Positions 42,993 through 51,397 of a stretch of 64,000 bases of DNA are shown here, in pieces. The notes below the pieces were generated by a model. That model made no database searches, was not told the origin of the DNA, and saw only the letters and a program-made list of their open reading frames with translations. The translations under genes were made by a program, and so were the position numbers. How positions within the stretch are numbered: position 1 is the first letter of the stretch; each line of letters begins with the position of its first letter. The stretch comes from JBBRZM01 sp963813635. Lineage in GTDB: Bacteria > Actinomycetota > Acidimicrobiia > IMCC26256 > JBBRZM01. The DNA is taken from NCBI GenBank assembly GCA_963813635.1, contig CAWEZO010000002.1:868001-932000 (forward strand). The letters run 5' to 3'.

Positions 42993-43903
42993 TTCCTGAC
43001 GGCGGCGGCGACCACCGCGCCTCCGTTGCGCACGTCGGCGGCGGTGACCGTGATCGTCGTCCAGCCGAGGGCGAGCAGGCGGTTGCGGCGCTCGCTGTTG
43101 AGTACCAGCGCCTGCCGTCCTGAATGGTGCGTGAAGCTGTCGTACTCGAGCGCAAGCTTCACGTCTGGATACGCGGCATCGACCCGGCCTACAACGTGGC
43201 TACCAACACGGATCTCGTGCTGGAGCACCGGGTCGGGAAAACCCTGCCGGCGAAGAAGCTGCACGAGCCGCGTCTCCATCTCGCTCTCGGGCACGGCATT
43301 CCGGCCTTCGCGTGCGTCGAGCACGGCGCGGAGCGTGCGCACGCCTCGCCGTCCGCGACGACTGAGCCGTCGCAAAACTTCGCGGACGGACGCGTCGGTC
43401 ACAAGCCCGCGACGCTCCGCGGCATCCACGGCCATCTCGATCACCGTGTGATGACACGTCGCACCAAGGTCGAGCAGCGTGCGCTCCGGCGTCGTGACCG
43501 GGATGCCGTCAACCAACGTCATGTCGATGCGCTCGAGCACCGTGGACTCGTGCACGACGAGGCCGTCGTGCCGTGCACGCTTCCACCGGGGGCAAGTGAT
43601 CTCTGCGGTTGTGCGCCGCGCGCCGGCGAGGTTCCACAACGCGGCAGCCGAGCGGTGCGAGGCGGCGGCGCGAAACCCGCCGGCCCAGCACGCGGCGAGC
43701 AGGTTGCCTCTCCATGTCGGCGGCGCCCCCGCCATCCGGTACACCCCTTCGTAGAGGAGGATCCATTCCCCAGTGCCGCGCCGATGACGGATCTCCTCCT
43801 CGGTCAAGCGCGCCCCACGGGCGTGCGTGTGGGAAAAGACGCCGTGATGCTCATCGGCAATGGCGGCAACGGCCGGATCACCCGCTCGGGACATGCTGCG
43901 CAT
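42965..43903 (-). CDS. AbiEi-like winged-helix protein with DUF559/Vsr-like nuclease domain
   Basis: The protein has ~312 residues from ATG 43903. The N-terminal half resembles the AbiEi antitoxin-like winged helix plus its second domain ('AAIADEHHGVFSHTHARGARLTEEEIRHR…GVYRMAG', 'ACWAGGFRAAASHRSAAALWNL', 'GIPVTTPERTLLDLGATC'). The C-terminal ~100 residues resemble the DUF559/very-short-patch-repair nuclease fold: 'SEMETRLVQLLRRQGF', 'VGRVDAAYPDVKLALEYDS' (D and E of a PD-(D/E)XK site) and 'ERRNRLLALGWTTITVT'. No AbiEii-type toxin gene is adjacent. The gene ends in one hairpin repeat and begins just beside a second identical copy, so it looks like a movable cassette. The exact cellular role is unknown. 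Confidence 0.7.
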   Translation of the reverse strand: MRSMSRAGDPAVAAIADEHHGVFSHTHARGARLTEEEIRHRRGTGEWILLYEGVYRMAGAPPTWRGNLLAACWAGGFRAAASHRSAAALWNLAGARRTTAEITCPRWKRARHDGLVVHESTVLERIDMTLVDGIPVTTPERTLLDLGATCHHTVIEMAVDAAERRGLVTDASVREVLRRLSRRGRRGVRTLRAVLDAREGRNAVPESEMETRLVQLLRRQGFPDPVLQHEIRVGSHVVGRVDAAYPDVKLALEYDSFTHHSGRQALVLNSERRNRLLALGWTTITVTAADVRNGGAVVAAAVRNSFLRRNPG

Positions 43904-43923
43904 TCCAGCACCCCGGTATGACA

Positions 43924-43978
43924 CTCATTCTTGCGTCAGCAGCCGGGATGTCACCCCGGATTGCGACGCAAGAATGAA
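43924..43978. terminator. 55-bp hairpin repeat, copy 2 (between the AbiEi/DUF559 gene and tetR)
   Basis: This is an exact copy, in the same orientation, of 42938-42992. It lies 20 bp upstream of the AbiEi-like start and supplies the stop codon and last seven codons (FLRRNPG) of the TetR gene, at the same offset as in copy 1. It likely terminates tetR transcription. Confidence 0.8.
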
Positions 43979-44589
43979 AAGCGTTCGGTGCCGAAGGTGC
44001 GGATGATTGTTTGGACGATCGTGTCGGCGAGGGAGTTGTCGATGGGATCGCCGCTGATGAGCAGGCGGTAGAAGACGGGCGCGGCAACGAGATCGGCGAC
44101 CACTTCCGGATCGGTGTCGGCTCGCAGCTCGCCACGTTCGATGCCTCGCCGAACGATCGCCGCAGTGCCGGCACGGCGCGACGCGATGAACTCGCGGTGC
44201 GCACGCGCGAGCTCGGGATTGCGGATCGTCTCGGCCACCATCATCGGAGTCGCCTTGCCAACGACGGTGGTCGTCACGAGGCGGATGAGGTTGCCCGCCA
44301 GGATTCGCAAGTCGTCGCCGACGTTGCCCGTATCCGGCGGCGCCGTGACCTGCGCGGTGATGCAGAGCGCGGCTGCCATCACGAGATCGACTTTCGACGG
44401 ATACCGCCGGTAGATCGTGGCCTTGCTCACGCCGGCGCGTGCGGCGACGGCTTCGACGGTCAGCCCGTCGAAGCCGAGCTCGGCGAAGAGGTCGAGTGTC
44501 GCGGCAATGATCGCCTCATCGGCCTCGGCGCTGCGCGGCCGTCCCGGCCGGCGGCACGCGGCTGTGGCGTCTTGCTCGACCGCGGCCAC
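43951..44589 (-). CDS. TetR-family transcriptional regulator
   Basis: The protein has 212 residues from GTG 44589, directly after the stop of the efflux gene on the same strand. The N-terminal helix-turn-helix is canonical: 'IIAATLDLFAELGFDGLTVEAVAARAGVSKATIYRRYPSKVDLVMAA'. The C-terminal ligand-binding part includes 'LVAAPVFYRLLISGDPID', typical of the TetR_C group. Its last residues FLRRNPG are encoded by the 55-bp hairpin repeat and are identical to the end of the unrelated neighbouring protein. It most likely represses the MFS-tetR operon through the palindrome at 46285-46302. Confidence 0.9.
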   Translation of the reverse strand: MAAVEQDATAACRRPGRPRSAEADEAIIAATLDLFAELGFDGLTVEAVAARAGVSKATIYRRYPSKVDLVMAAALCITAQVTAPPDTGNVGDDLRILAGNLIRLVTTTVVGKATPMMVAETIRNPELARAHREFIASRRAGTAAIVRRGIERGELRADTDPEVVADLVAAPVFYRLLISGDPIDNSLADTIVQTIIRTFGTERFSFLRRNPG

Positions 44590-46234
44590 CTAACGCTCCA
44601 CCGGCGCGAGCGGAGCGGTCTCGTCGACGGCAGGCGTGTCGGTACTCGTCTCTTCCGCGTACTCCGCCGCCTGTTCCTCGAGGTCTTGGCTCCGAGCGTG
44701 GGCGGGCAGCCAGACGAACGCCACGATCGCTCCGAGGAGCGCGGCGCCGGCGCCGACGAGCACTCCGATATGCAGTCCGTCGATGAACGCCGAGCTCGCG
44801 GTCACCTTGAGCGAATCGGCGAGCTGCCGCGGCACCGGGAATCTTCGTTGCCGCAATCCGCTGCGACACTTCGAACGCACCCCCGAGCGAGTTCTTGGCA
44901 GCGTCCTTCCCGGCGCGCGGAACAGGTGAACCGGCGAGGAAATCAGTGACCTTCGCGGTGTACGTCGATGACAGCACGCTGCCGATGATCGCCACGCCGA
45001 GTGCGCCGCCCACCTGGCGCGTGGTGTCGTTCACGGCCGAGCCCACCCCCGCCTTGCCGAGCGGCAACGAGCCCATGATCGAGTCGGTCGCCGGCGCCAT
45101 CACCAACGCCATCCCGGTGCCCATGAGCACGAGGCGCCAGACGATCTCGAGGTAGCTGCTCGCCTCGTTGAGCGCCGTCATCGACGCCAGGCCGCCGGCG
45201 ACGAGGACGAGCCCGAGCGTGACGATGGCCTTGGCGCCGTAGGTGCGGACGAGCCGCGCGCTCGACGGGCCGCCGACCATCATCGCGGCCGCCCACGGAA
45301 GGAGCCGGACCCCGGTCGCTAGCGGCGAATATCCGAGGACGAACTGGAAGTACTGCGTGAGCAGGAACGTCGATCCGAACATGGCGAAGAACACGAGTGT
45401 GATGCTGCTGCTCGCCGCGCTGAAGCGCGGGTTCTTGAAGAACCGGATGTCGAGCATCGGGTGCGTGCTGTGACGCTCCCACAACACGAACGCGAACATC
45501 AGGACCGCGCCGATTGCGAACGCGGTGACGATCGTCGGATTCGTCCAGCCATTCTGCGGCGCCTCGATGATCCCGTACAGCAACGCGCTGAGCCCGGCGA
45601 TCGACAGCAGCGCACCCGGTATGTCGAGCGGCGGCGCGGCCGGGTCTTTCGATGTCGGGATCAAGAAGACGCCGGCGATCAGACCGATCACGACGATCGG
45701 CAGGTTCACCAGGAAGATCGAGCCCCAGTAGAAGTGCTCGAGCAGGAAACCACCGGTGAGCGGGCCCAGCGCGACCGCGATACCCGCAGTGCCGGCCCAC
45801 ACACCGATCGCTTTGCCGCGCTCCGGTGCGGGAAAGACGTTGGTGATGATCGAGAGGGTCGCCGGCATGATGAACGCGCCGCCGATACCCATGAACGCAC
45901 GCGTGGCGATGAGTTGGTCGGACGTCGTCGCGAGTGCCGACGCGAGGGAGCCGATACCGAAAAGCGTGAGGCCCACTTGCAGCGCACCGCGCCGGCCGAA
46001 GCGGTCGCCCAAGGCACCCGCGGTGAGCAGCAGGCCCGCGAACACGAGCACGTACGAGTCGACCATCCACTGAAGCTGACTGTTGGTCGCGTGCAGCTCG
46101 CGGACAATCGTGGGGATGGCGACGTTGAGGATCGTGTTGTCGAGGACGATCACGAGGAGGCTGAAGCAGAGCACCCCGAGGATCCACCACCGGCGCTCGT
46201 ACGCCTTCTCCTGCGCGCGCTCGTGTGTCTTCAT
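44590..46234 (-). CDS. MFS drug efflux transporter, DHA2 (14-helix) family (frameshifted)
   Basis: This proton-driven multidrug exporter starts at ATG 46234. Family motifs are 'LDNTILNVAIPTIVRELHA' (motif D1), 'LLTAGALGDRFGRRGALQVG' (motif A), 'IGGAFIMPATLSIITNVFPAPERGKAIGVWAG' and 'GIAVALGPLTGGFLLEHFYWGSIFLVNLP' (motif C). Fourteen hydrophobic segments can be counted. Near 44838 a one-base indel interrupts 'RIAATKIP'; the last helix continues as 'VPRQLADSLKVTASSAFIDG', 'VLVGAGAALLGAIVAFVWLP' and an acidic tail to the TAG at 44590. Repaired length is ~547 residues. It is first in an operon with the tetR gene. Confidence 0.88.
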
Positions 46235-46284
46235 CGCGCCGGTCCTTCCCGGAAGGCGTCCGGTCAGTCAACCACCGGCAATTG

Positions 46285-46302
46285 CGAAACTCAACCGTTT
46301 CG
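46285..46302. promoter_or_regulatory. Palindromic operator candidate CGAAAC-N6-GTTTCG
   Basis: Perfect six-base arms separated by TCAACC lie 51 bp upstream of the MFS start, in the only intergenic space ahead of the MFS-tetR operon. The size and symmetry fit a TetR-family dimer site, so autoregulation is likely. Confidence 0.5.
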
Positions 46303-46334
46303 TATCGAACGTGACCGGCGACACCTTGGCGGCG

Positions 46335-46556
46335 TCACGACCGGGGCGGGCGCTCGGCCCGGTCGGTGCGCCACGCCCGCAATCCGATCAGGCCGACGGC
46401 CACGCCGAAGCCGATCGAGATGACGGCGAGCAGGTAATGGACGACCTTGAAGCCGACCGACGTGTCCTGGCCGCTCATGATCACGACGCGGCTGATCCAG
46501 ACGTACAGGCTCCAAGCTCCGGCGGCGATCAACACCCATGCGGTCCGTCGAGTCAT
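46335..46556 (-). CDS. Small two-helix membrane protein (SCO4848-like)
   Basis: This 73-residue protein has two transmembrane helices ('TAWVLIAAGAWSLYVWISRVV' and 'VGFKVVHYLLAVISIGFGVAVGLIGLRAW') and a short charged C-terminus. The size, the 'GAWSLYVW' start and the 'FxxVHxLLA…G' pattern resemble the actinobacterial SCO4848-like membrane family. The function is unknown. It lies upstream of the efflux operon on the same strand and is divergent from the MMPL gene. Confidence 0.65.
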   Translation of the reverse strand: MTRRTAWVLIAAGAWSLYVWISRVVIMSGQDTSVGFKVVHYLLAVISIGFGVAVGLIGLRAWRTDRAERPPRS

Positions 46557-46617
46557 GCGCGGACGGTAACAACGTCGCTTCTAACCTCACGAACGGGAGC
46601 TTGGCGAGGAGACAGGA

Positions 46618-48825
46618 ATGTCACGTCTGCTGGACACACTGGGTCGTGGCGCGGCGAAGCACAAGTGGCTCGTGCTCGGCGCCTGGGTGCTGCTCGCCAT
46701 CCTGGTCTTCGGCGCCGCGAAGGCGGCCGACGGCAAGACCGTTGACAAGTTCACGATCCCCGGCGCCCAGTCACAGCATGCGCTCGACCTCCTCGAGAAA
46801 GACTTCCCGGCACGCTCCGGCGCGCAAGGCACAGTCGTGTACCGGACGCGCACGGGAACGGTGAACGACCCGGCGAACACGACGGCGATCAACGCTTCCG
46901 TCGCGAACATGCAGAAGATCCCACACGTCAGCAGTGCGGGCAACGGGCCGGCCGGAGCGTTCACCCCATCGACGAGAGATCTCGGCATCGCGTTCACGAC
47001 CCTGCAATACGACGTGCAGGCCACCGGGGTACCCAAGAACGAGCTGTCCGTCCTCGAGCACGCGAACGCCCCGGCGCGGCAGGCCGGGCTCGACGTGGAG
47101 TACGGCGGCGCCGTCATCGACTACGTGAACCAACCACCGGTCGGCAACAGCGACAAGATCGGCCTGCTCGTCTCGATCTTCATTCTGTTGATCGCGTTCG
47201 GCTCGGTGATCGCGATGGGTCTGCCGATCGGCACCGCGATCTTCGGCCTCGGCGTCGGCCTCGCCGGCATCTCTCTCCTCGCGGCGTTCACCGACGTCGG
47301 CACCGTCGCGCCCACGCTCGGCGCCATGATCGGCCTCGGCGTCGGCATCGACTACTCGTTGTTCATCGTCACGCGCCATCGGGAGAATGTCGCCAACGGC
47401 ATGGACATCATCGACTCGGCGGGAAACGCCATCGCGACCGCCGGCCAGGCGGTGTTGTTCGCAGGATCAATCGTCGTGGTCGCGCTCTGCGGACTGCTGC
47501 TCGCCGGCATCCCGTACGCGGCGACGCTCGGCTTCAGCGCCGCCCTCGTCGTCGCCATCATGATCCTGGCCGCAATCACGTTGCTCCCCGCGCTCATCGG
47601 CATCGCGGGACGCAACATCGATCGCCTGCGCGTGCCCGGGATGCACCCGTCCACCGGTACCGAAGGCAACGAAGTTGCCGGCCAAGCCGGGAAGGCGCGC
47701 GGGTTTGCACGGTGGGCCCATTTCGTCGGTCGCCACCCGTGGCCATTTGCGGTCGCCTGCACCGTCGTGATGATCACGATCACCATCCCCCTGGCCAGCA
47801 TGCGGCTGGGCCAGACCGACGACGGCACCGCGCCGGCGAGCAGCACCCAGCGCAAGGCGTTCGACCTGCTCGCGCGCGGGTTCGGCCCGGGCATCAACGG
47901 ACCGCTCCTCATCGCGGTCTCGCTGCCCGACCCGGCGTCCGCCGTCGTGGTCGATCGCCTCGCGGACGTGTTGCCGAAGACGAAAGGCGTTGCCGTTCCG
48001 GGCGTGCTCCCGGCAAACAGGAACACCGCGGGCGACGTGGCGATCATCGCCGTGCTCCCGAACTCGTCGCCCGATGCCGTCACGACGGCCGAGCTGGTCA
48101 GCCGCCTCCGCAACGACGTGATCCCGCCCGCCGTAGCCGGCACCAACGCGCACGTGTTCGTGGGTGGGCAGACCGCGGCGTTCATCGACCTCGGAAACCG
48201 GATCAGCGAACGGCTGCCCTACCTCATTGCCTCCGTGGTGGCACTCTCGTTCCTCGTGCTGATGACGGCGTTCCGATCGTTGATCGTCCCGCTCACCGCA
48301 GCCGTGATGAACCTGCTCTCCGTCGGCGCGGCATACGGCGTTGTGGTCGCGGTCTTCCAGTGGGGTTGGGGCAAGGACCTCATCGGCTTGGAATCGACCA
48401 TCCCCATCGTGTCGGTCGTGCCGATGATGATGTTCGCGATCCTCTTCGGCCTGTCGATGGACTATCAGGTGTTCCTGCTCACCCGCATCCGTGAGGACTA
48501 CGCGCTCACCGGTGACCCGCACACGAGTGTCGTCACCGGTCTTGCGAACACCGCGCGCGTCATCACGTCGGCCGCGCTGATCATGATCAGCGTCTTCCTC
48601 AGCTTCGTCGGCAACCCCGAACCGACGGTGAAGATGTTCGGCATCGGGCTCGCGAGCGCGGTGTTCATCGACGCCACCATCGTGCGTATGATCTTCGTCC
48701 CCGCGGTGATGGAGATCCTCGGCAAGTGGAACTGGTGGTTCCCGCACTGGATGGACCGCGTGCTGCCGCGCATCGAGCTCGAAGGATCCTCGAAACCGGT
48801 GGTGCCGGCAACGGCGGGTCGCTGA
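46618..48825 (+). CDS. MMPL-family RND transporter
   Basis: The protein has 735 residues from ATG 46618 with a GGCGAGGAG-type site upstream. It has two repeats of the RND fold, each with an extracytoplasmic domain after the first helix ('KWLVLGAWVLLAILVFGAAK' and 'HPWPFAVACTVVMITITIPL') and a five-helix bundle. Signature motifs are 'MIGLGVGIDYSLFIVTRHREN' in repeat one and 'LFGLSMDYQVFLLTRIREDY' in repeat two, carrying the Asp-Tyr pairs used for proton transfer. Members export lipids or drugs across the membrane; here the cargo is not defined. The frame is intact. Confidence 0.92.
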   Translation: MSRLLDTLGRGAAKHKWLVLGAWVLLAILVFGAAKAADGKTVDKFTIPGAQSQHALDLLEKDFPARSGAQGTVVYRTRTGTVNDPANTTAINASVANMQKIPHVSSAGNGPAGAFTPSTRDLGIAFTTLQYDVQATGVPKNELSVLEHANAPARQAGLDVEYGGAVIDYVNQPPVGNSDKIGLLVSIFILLIAFGSVIAMGLPIGTAIFGLGVGLAGISLLAAFTDVGTVAPTLGAMIGLGVGIDYSLFIVTRHRENVANGMDIIDSAGNAIATAGQAVLFAGSIVVVALCGLLLAGIPYAATLGFSAALVVAIMILAAITLLPALIGIAGRNIDRLRVPGMHPSTGTEGNEVAGQAGKARGFARWAHFVGRHPWPFAVACTVVMITITIPLASMRLGQTDDGTAPASSTQRKAFDLLARGFGPGINGPLLIAVSLPDPASAVVVDRLADVLPKTKGVAVPGVLPANRNTAGDVAIIAVLPNSSPDAVTTAELVSRLRNDVIPPAVAGTNAHVFVGGQTAAFIDLGNRISERLPYLIASVVALSFLVLMTAFRSLIVPLTAAVMNLLSVGAAYGVVVAVFQWGWGKDLIGLESTIPIVSVVPMMMFAILFGLSMDYQVFLLTRIREDYALTGDPHTSVVTGLANTARVITSAALIMISVFLSFVGNPEPTVKMFGIGLASAVFIDATIVRMIFVPAVMEILGKWNWWFPHWMDRVLPRIELEGSSKPVVPATAGR

Positions 48826-48846
48826 ACGGGTGCCTCGCGGCGCGAG

Positions 48847-49743
48847 CTACGACGCGGCGGCGATCGCGTTGAGCGCGCGCTGTGCCGCGACCTCGGAGGC
48901 CGGCATCAACGGCAGGCGCACGTCGGGCGTGGGGATACGCCCCTGCGCGTGCAGCACCGCTTTGAACACGGCCGGGTTGGGTTCGGCAAACAACGACTCG
49001 ACGACCGGCAGGAGCGCTTCGGAATGCGCGCGTCCGTCGTCGAGCTTGCCCGCCAGGCCGCATTCGATCATCGCGACGAAGCGCTCGGTGCAGACATGTG
49101 CCGACGCGCACACGGCTCCGGTGCCGCCCATCAGCACCAGCGGAAAGAGGAACGGGTCTTCGCCACCGAGCACCGCGAAGTCGTCGGGCACACCGGCGAG
49201 CAGTTGCAGCGTGTCGAGATCGAGGCCCACCGCTGACTGCTTGATCCCCACGACGTTGGGGTCGGACGCAAGCTCGATCACGCCGGCAGCGCTCAGGTTG
49301 CGGCCGGTGCGGATCGCGATGTTGTAGAGGACGACGGGAACGGGGCTCGCCGCGGCGACCGCCCGGAAGTGGGCGACGATCCCGGCTTGCGACGGACGCA
49401 CGTAATACGGCACCACGATGAGCGTGGCGGTGAGGCCCGCAATGCCGCGCAGCGCTTCGACCGCGGCGACCGTCGTGCGCGTGTTGTTGCTGCCCGCACC
49501 GACGATCAGCTGCGCGCCGCGCTCCACGCACGCCCGCGAGCACGCATCGATGATCGCCTGCCGTTCGTCGGCGTCGACTGCTGTCGATTCGCCGGTGGTG
49601 CCGAGAGCGACGATCCCCGCGGCGCCCGCATCGACGTATTCGTGACACAGGCGCTCGATTGCATCGAGCGCGACGGAACCGTCGGCGGCGAACGGCGTGA
49701 TGAGTGGGATGTACACGCCTCGCAACATTGGTGCATGCGCCAT
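48847..49743 (-). CDS. dapA: 4-hydroxy-tetrahydrodipicolinate synthase
   Basis: The enzyme condenses pyruvate with aspartate semialdehyde to start the lysine/diaminopimelate branch. It has 298 residues from ATG 49743. It shows 'GVYIPLITPFAADGSVAL', 'GTTGESTAVDADER' (the Thr pair of the proton relay), 'VVPYYVRPSQAGIVAHF', 'PVVLYNIAIRTGRNL' (Tyr of the active site) and 'VVGIKQSAVGLDL' with the Schiff-base Lys. The related N-acetylneuraminate lyase group is an alternative, but the GTTGE and Y-Y motifs favour DapA. It is convergent with the MMPL gene and divergent from the TauE-type gene. Confidence 0.85.
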   Translation of the reverse strand: MAHAPMLRGVYIPLITPFAADGSVALDAIERLCHEYVDAGAAGIVALGTTGESTAVDADERQAIIDACSRACVERGAQLIVGAGSNNTRTTVAAVEALRGIAGLTATLIVVPYYVRPSQAGIVAHFRAVAAASPVPVVLYNIAIRTGRNLSAAGVIELASDPNVVGIKQSAVGLDLDTLQLLAGVPDDFAVLGGEDPFLFPLVLMGGTGAVCASAHVCTERFVAMIECGLAGKLDDGRAHSEALLPVVESLFAEPNPAVFKAVLHAQGRIPTPDVRLPLMPASEVAAQRALNAIAAAS

Positions 49744-49812
49744 GTCCGAAGGCTACCCGCGTGGCTCGCTCGCGGTCGGGGTGATCTCGAGGTGCCGAAG
49801 TAGCCTGCGCCC

Positions 49813-50685
49813 GTGCCGGAGCCGTGGCAATCGATCCTCACGCTGGCCGCCGGGTTCGTGACGGGTCTGCTCTCGGGGATGTTCGGCGTCGGCGGCGCGG
49901 TCGTGTCGACGCCGGCGATCCGTGCGCTCGGGGCCACGCCGCTCGAGGCGGTGGGCTCCACGCTGCCGTCCATCTTCCCATCGGCGGTCAGCGGAGGGAT
50001 GCACTACCAGCGCGAGGGTCTCATCGACTGGCGCGTCGCCCGGTGGACGTCACTCGTCGGCTGTTCGGCGGCAATCGGCGGCTCGCTACTGGCGGGCGCT
50101 ATTCCCGGCAACGGGCACGTGCTGATGATCGCGACCGCCGCGCTCGTCGGGTTCACGGCGTACAGCATGGGACGGCCCCCGGCCCGGCCACCGTCCGGCG
50201 CGCCGGCCGAGCTGCCTCCCGACGATCCCGTCGGCGACCTGATTGAGCCGACGGCCGACCTCGCGGCACACGCGCGCGTGGTCACGCCGGAGCACGCGGC
50301 CCACCGAGACGAGTGGTGGCGGCTCGGCATCATCGGTCTGGCCGCCGGTGGGCTCAGCGGCCTGCTCGGCATCGGCGGCGGCGTGCTCATGGTGCCCGCG
50401 TTCGCCACATGGGTCCGCATGTCGATCAAGGAGGCCATCGGCACGTCACTCGTCTGCGTCGGCGTCCTCGCCGTACCCGGCACGATCACGCACGCCCTGC
50501 TCGGGCACATCGACTGGACGTTTGCGATCGAACTGTCGATAGGGGTGATTCCGGGCGCGCAGGTGGGTTCAAGGCTCGCGATCCGATCGAGCGACCGCGC
50601 CCTCCGACTCACGGTCGCGATCGTGCTCGGCGCGCTGGCGATCGTCTACGCGGCGGGCGAGATCGTGGCACTGGCTAGAGGCTGA
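49813..50685 (+). CDS. TauE/SafE (DUF81) family membrane permease
   Basis: This putative exporter of anions or organosulfur compounds has 290 residues from GTG 49813. The duplicated DUF81 repeat is clear: 'AAGFVTGLLSGMFGVGGAVVSTPAIRALGATPLEAVGSTLPSIFPSAV' in the first half and 'AAGGLSGLLGIGGGVLMVPAFATWVRMSIKEAIGTSLVCVGVLAVPGTI' in the second. About eight helices are predicted, with a charged cytoplasmic loop between the halves. The substrate cannot be inferred. The 3' end overlaps the convergent UDG gene by 11 bp. Confidence 0.87.
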   Translation: MPEPWQSILTLAAGFVTGLLSGMFGVGGAVVSTPAIRALGATPLEAVGSTLPSIFPSAVSGGMHYQREGLIDWRVARWTSLVGCSAAIGGSLLAGAIPGNGHVLMIATAALVGFTAYSMGRPPARPPSGAPAELPPDDPVGDLIEPTADLAAHARVVTPEHAAHRDEWWRLGIIGLAAGGLSGLLGIGGGVLMVPAFATWVRMSIKEAIGTSLVCVGVLAVPGTITHALLGHIDWTFAIELSIGVIPGAQVGSRLAIRSSDRALRLTVAIVLGALAIVYAAGEIVALARG

Positions 50686-51382
50686 GCTCGCGCGCGCGTG
50701 TCAACACCTTGTCGAGCATCGTCTCGGTGAGCTTGCCGGTGAACGTGTTCTGCTGGCTCGGATGGAAGCACCCGATGACGGTGGCCCGCGCGGTGGGCAC
50801 CTCGAGGCCCTGGCCGAAGCGCGGCCGAGGAACGGGCAGCACCACGCCGGAGGCGGAGAGGAGCTGCCAGATCGCCTGGTACGCGAATGCGCCGAGCACC
50901 ACGATGACCCGCACGCGATCCAGCAGCTCCAACTCGCGCCCGAGGTAGGGAAGGCAGCGATCGCGCTCCTCCGGTGTCGGCTTGTTGCGCGGCGGAGCGC
51001 AACGCACGGCCGCGGCCACGTACGCATCGCGCAGTCGCAAGCCGTCGTCGATCGAAGCCGACGTCGGTTGATTCGCATAGCCGGCGCGGTGAAGCGCAGC
51101 GAAGAGCCAGTCCCCCGAGCGATCGCCGGTGAAGACCCGTCCCGTGCGATTCCCGCCGTGTGCGGCCGGTGCGAGCCCCGCGACGAGGAGCCGTGCGCCC
51201 GGGTCACCGAACCCGGGGACCGGCCGGCCCCAATACACGTCGTCACGGAAGGCCGCCCGCTTCTCATCGGCAACGAGCTCACGCCAGGCGACCAGGCGGG
51301 GACACGCCCGGCACCGGATGATCTCGTCGCTGAGGCGCGCCAGCGCGCGCGGTGACGCCACCGCGGCATCGTAGGACGGCAC
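50675..51382 (-). CDS. Uracil-DNA glycosylase, type 5-like (UdgB) with 4Fe-4S cluster
   Basis: This DNA-repair enzyme excises uracil and related bases. It has 235 residues from GTG 51382, just ahead of the divergent lipid kinase. Cluster cysteines are 'IIRCRACPRLVAW' (C-x2-C), 'VRCAPPRNKPTPEERDRCLPY'. Motif 1 is 'LLVAGLAPAAHGGNRTGRVFTGD' (G-L-A-P-A-x-H-G-x-N-R-T-G-R), the type 5 signature lacking the catalytic Asp/Asn of other families. Motif 2 is 'GCFHPSQQNTFTGKL'. It matches thermophile and mycobacterial UdgB. Confidence 0.9.
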   Translation of the reverse strand: MPSYDAAVASPRALARLSDEIIRCRACPRLVAWRELVADEKRAAFRDDVYWGRPVPGFGDPGARLLVAGLAPAAHGGNRTGRVFTGDRSGDWLFAALHRAGYANQPTSASIDDGLRLRDAYVAAAVRCAPPRNKPTPEERDRCLPYLGRELELLDRVRVIVVLGAFAYQAIWQLLSASGVVLPVPRPRFGQGLEVPTARATVIGCFHPSQQNTFTGKLTETMLDKVLTRARELSL

Positions 51383-51397
51383 CGGTAGCCTCCTGCC

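Noticed and set aside
42965..43903. A complete AbiE toxin-antitoxin pair
   Set aside because: No AbiEii nucleotidyltransferase-type toxin frame is next to it; the neighbours are kgd and tetR.
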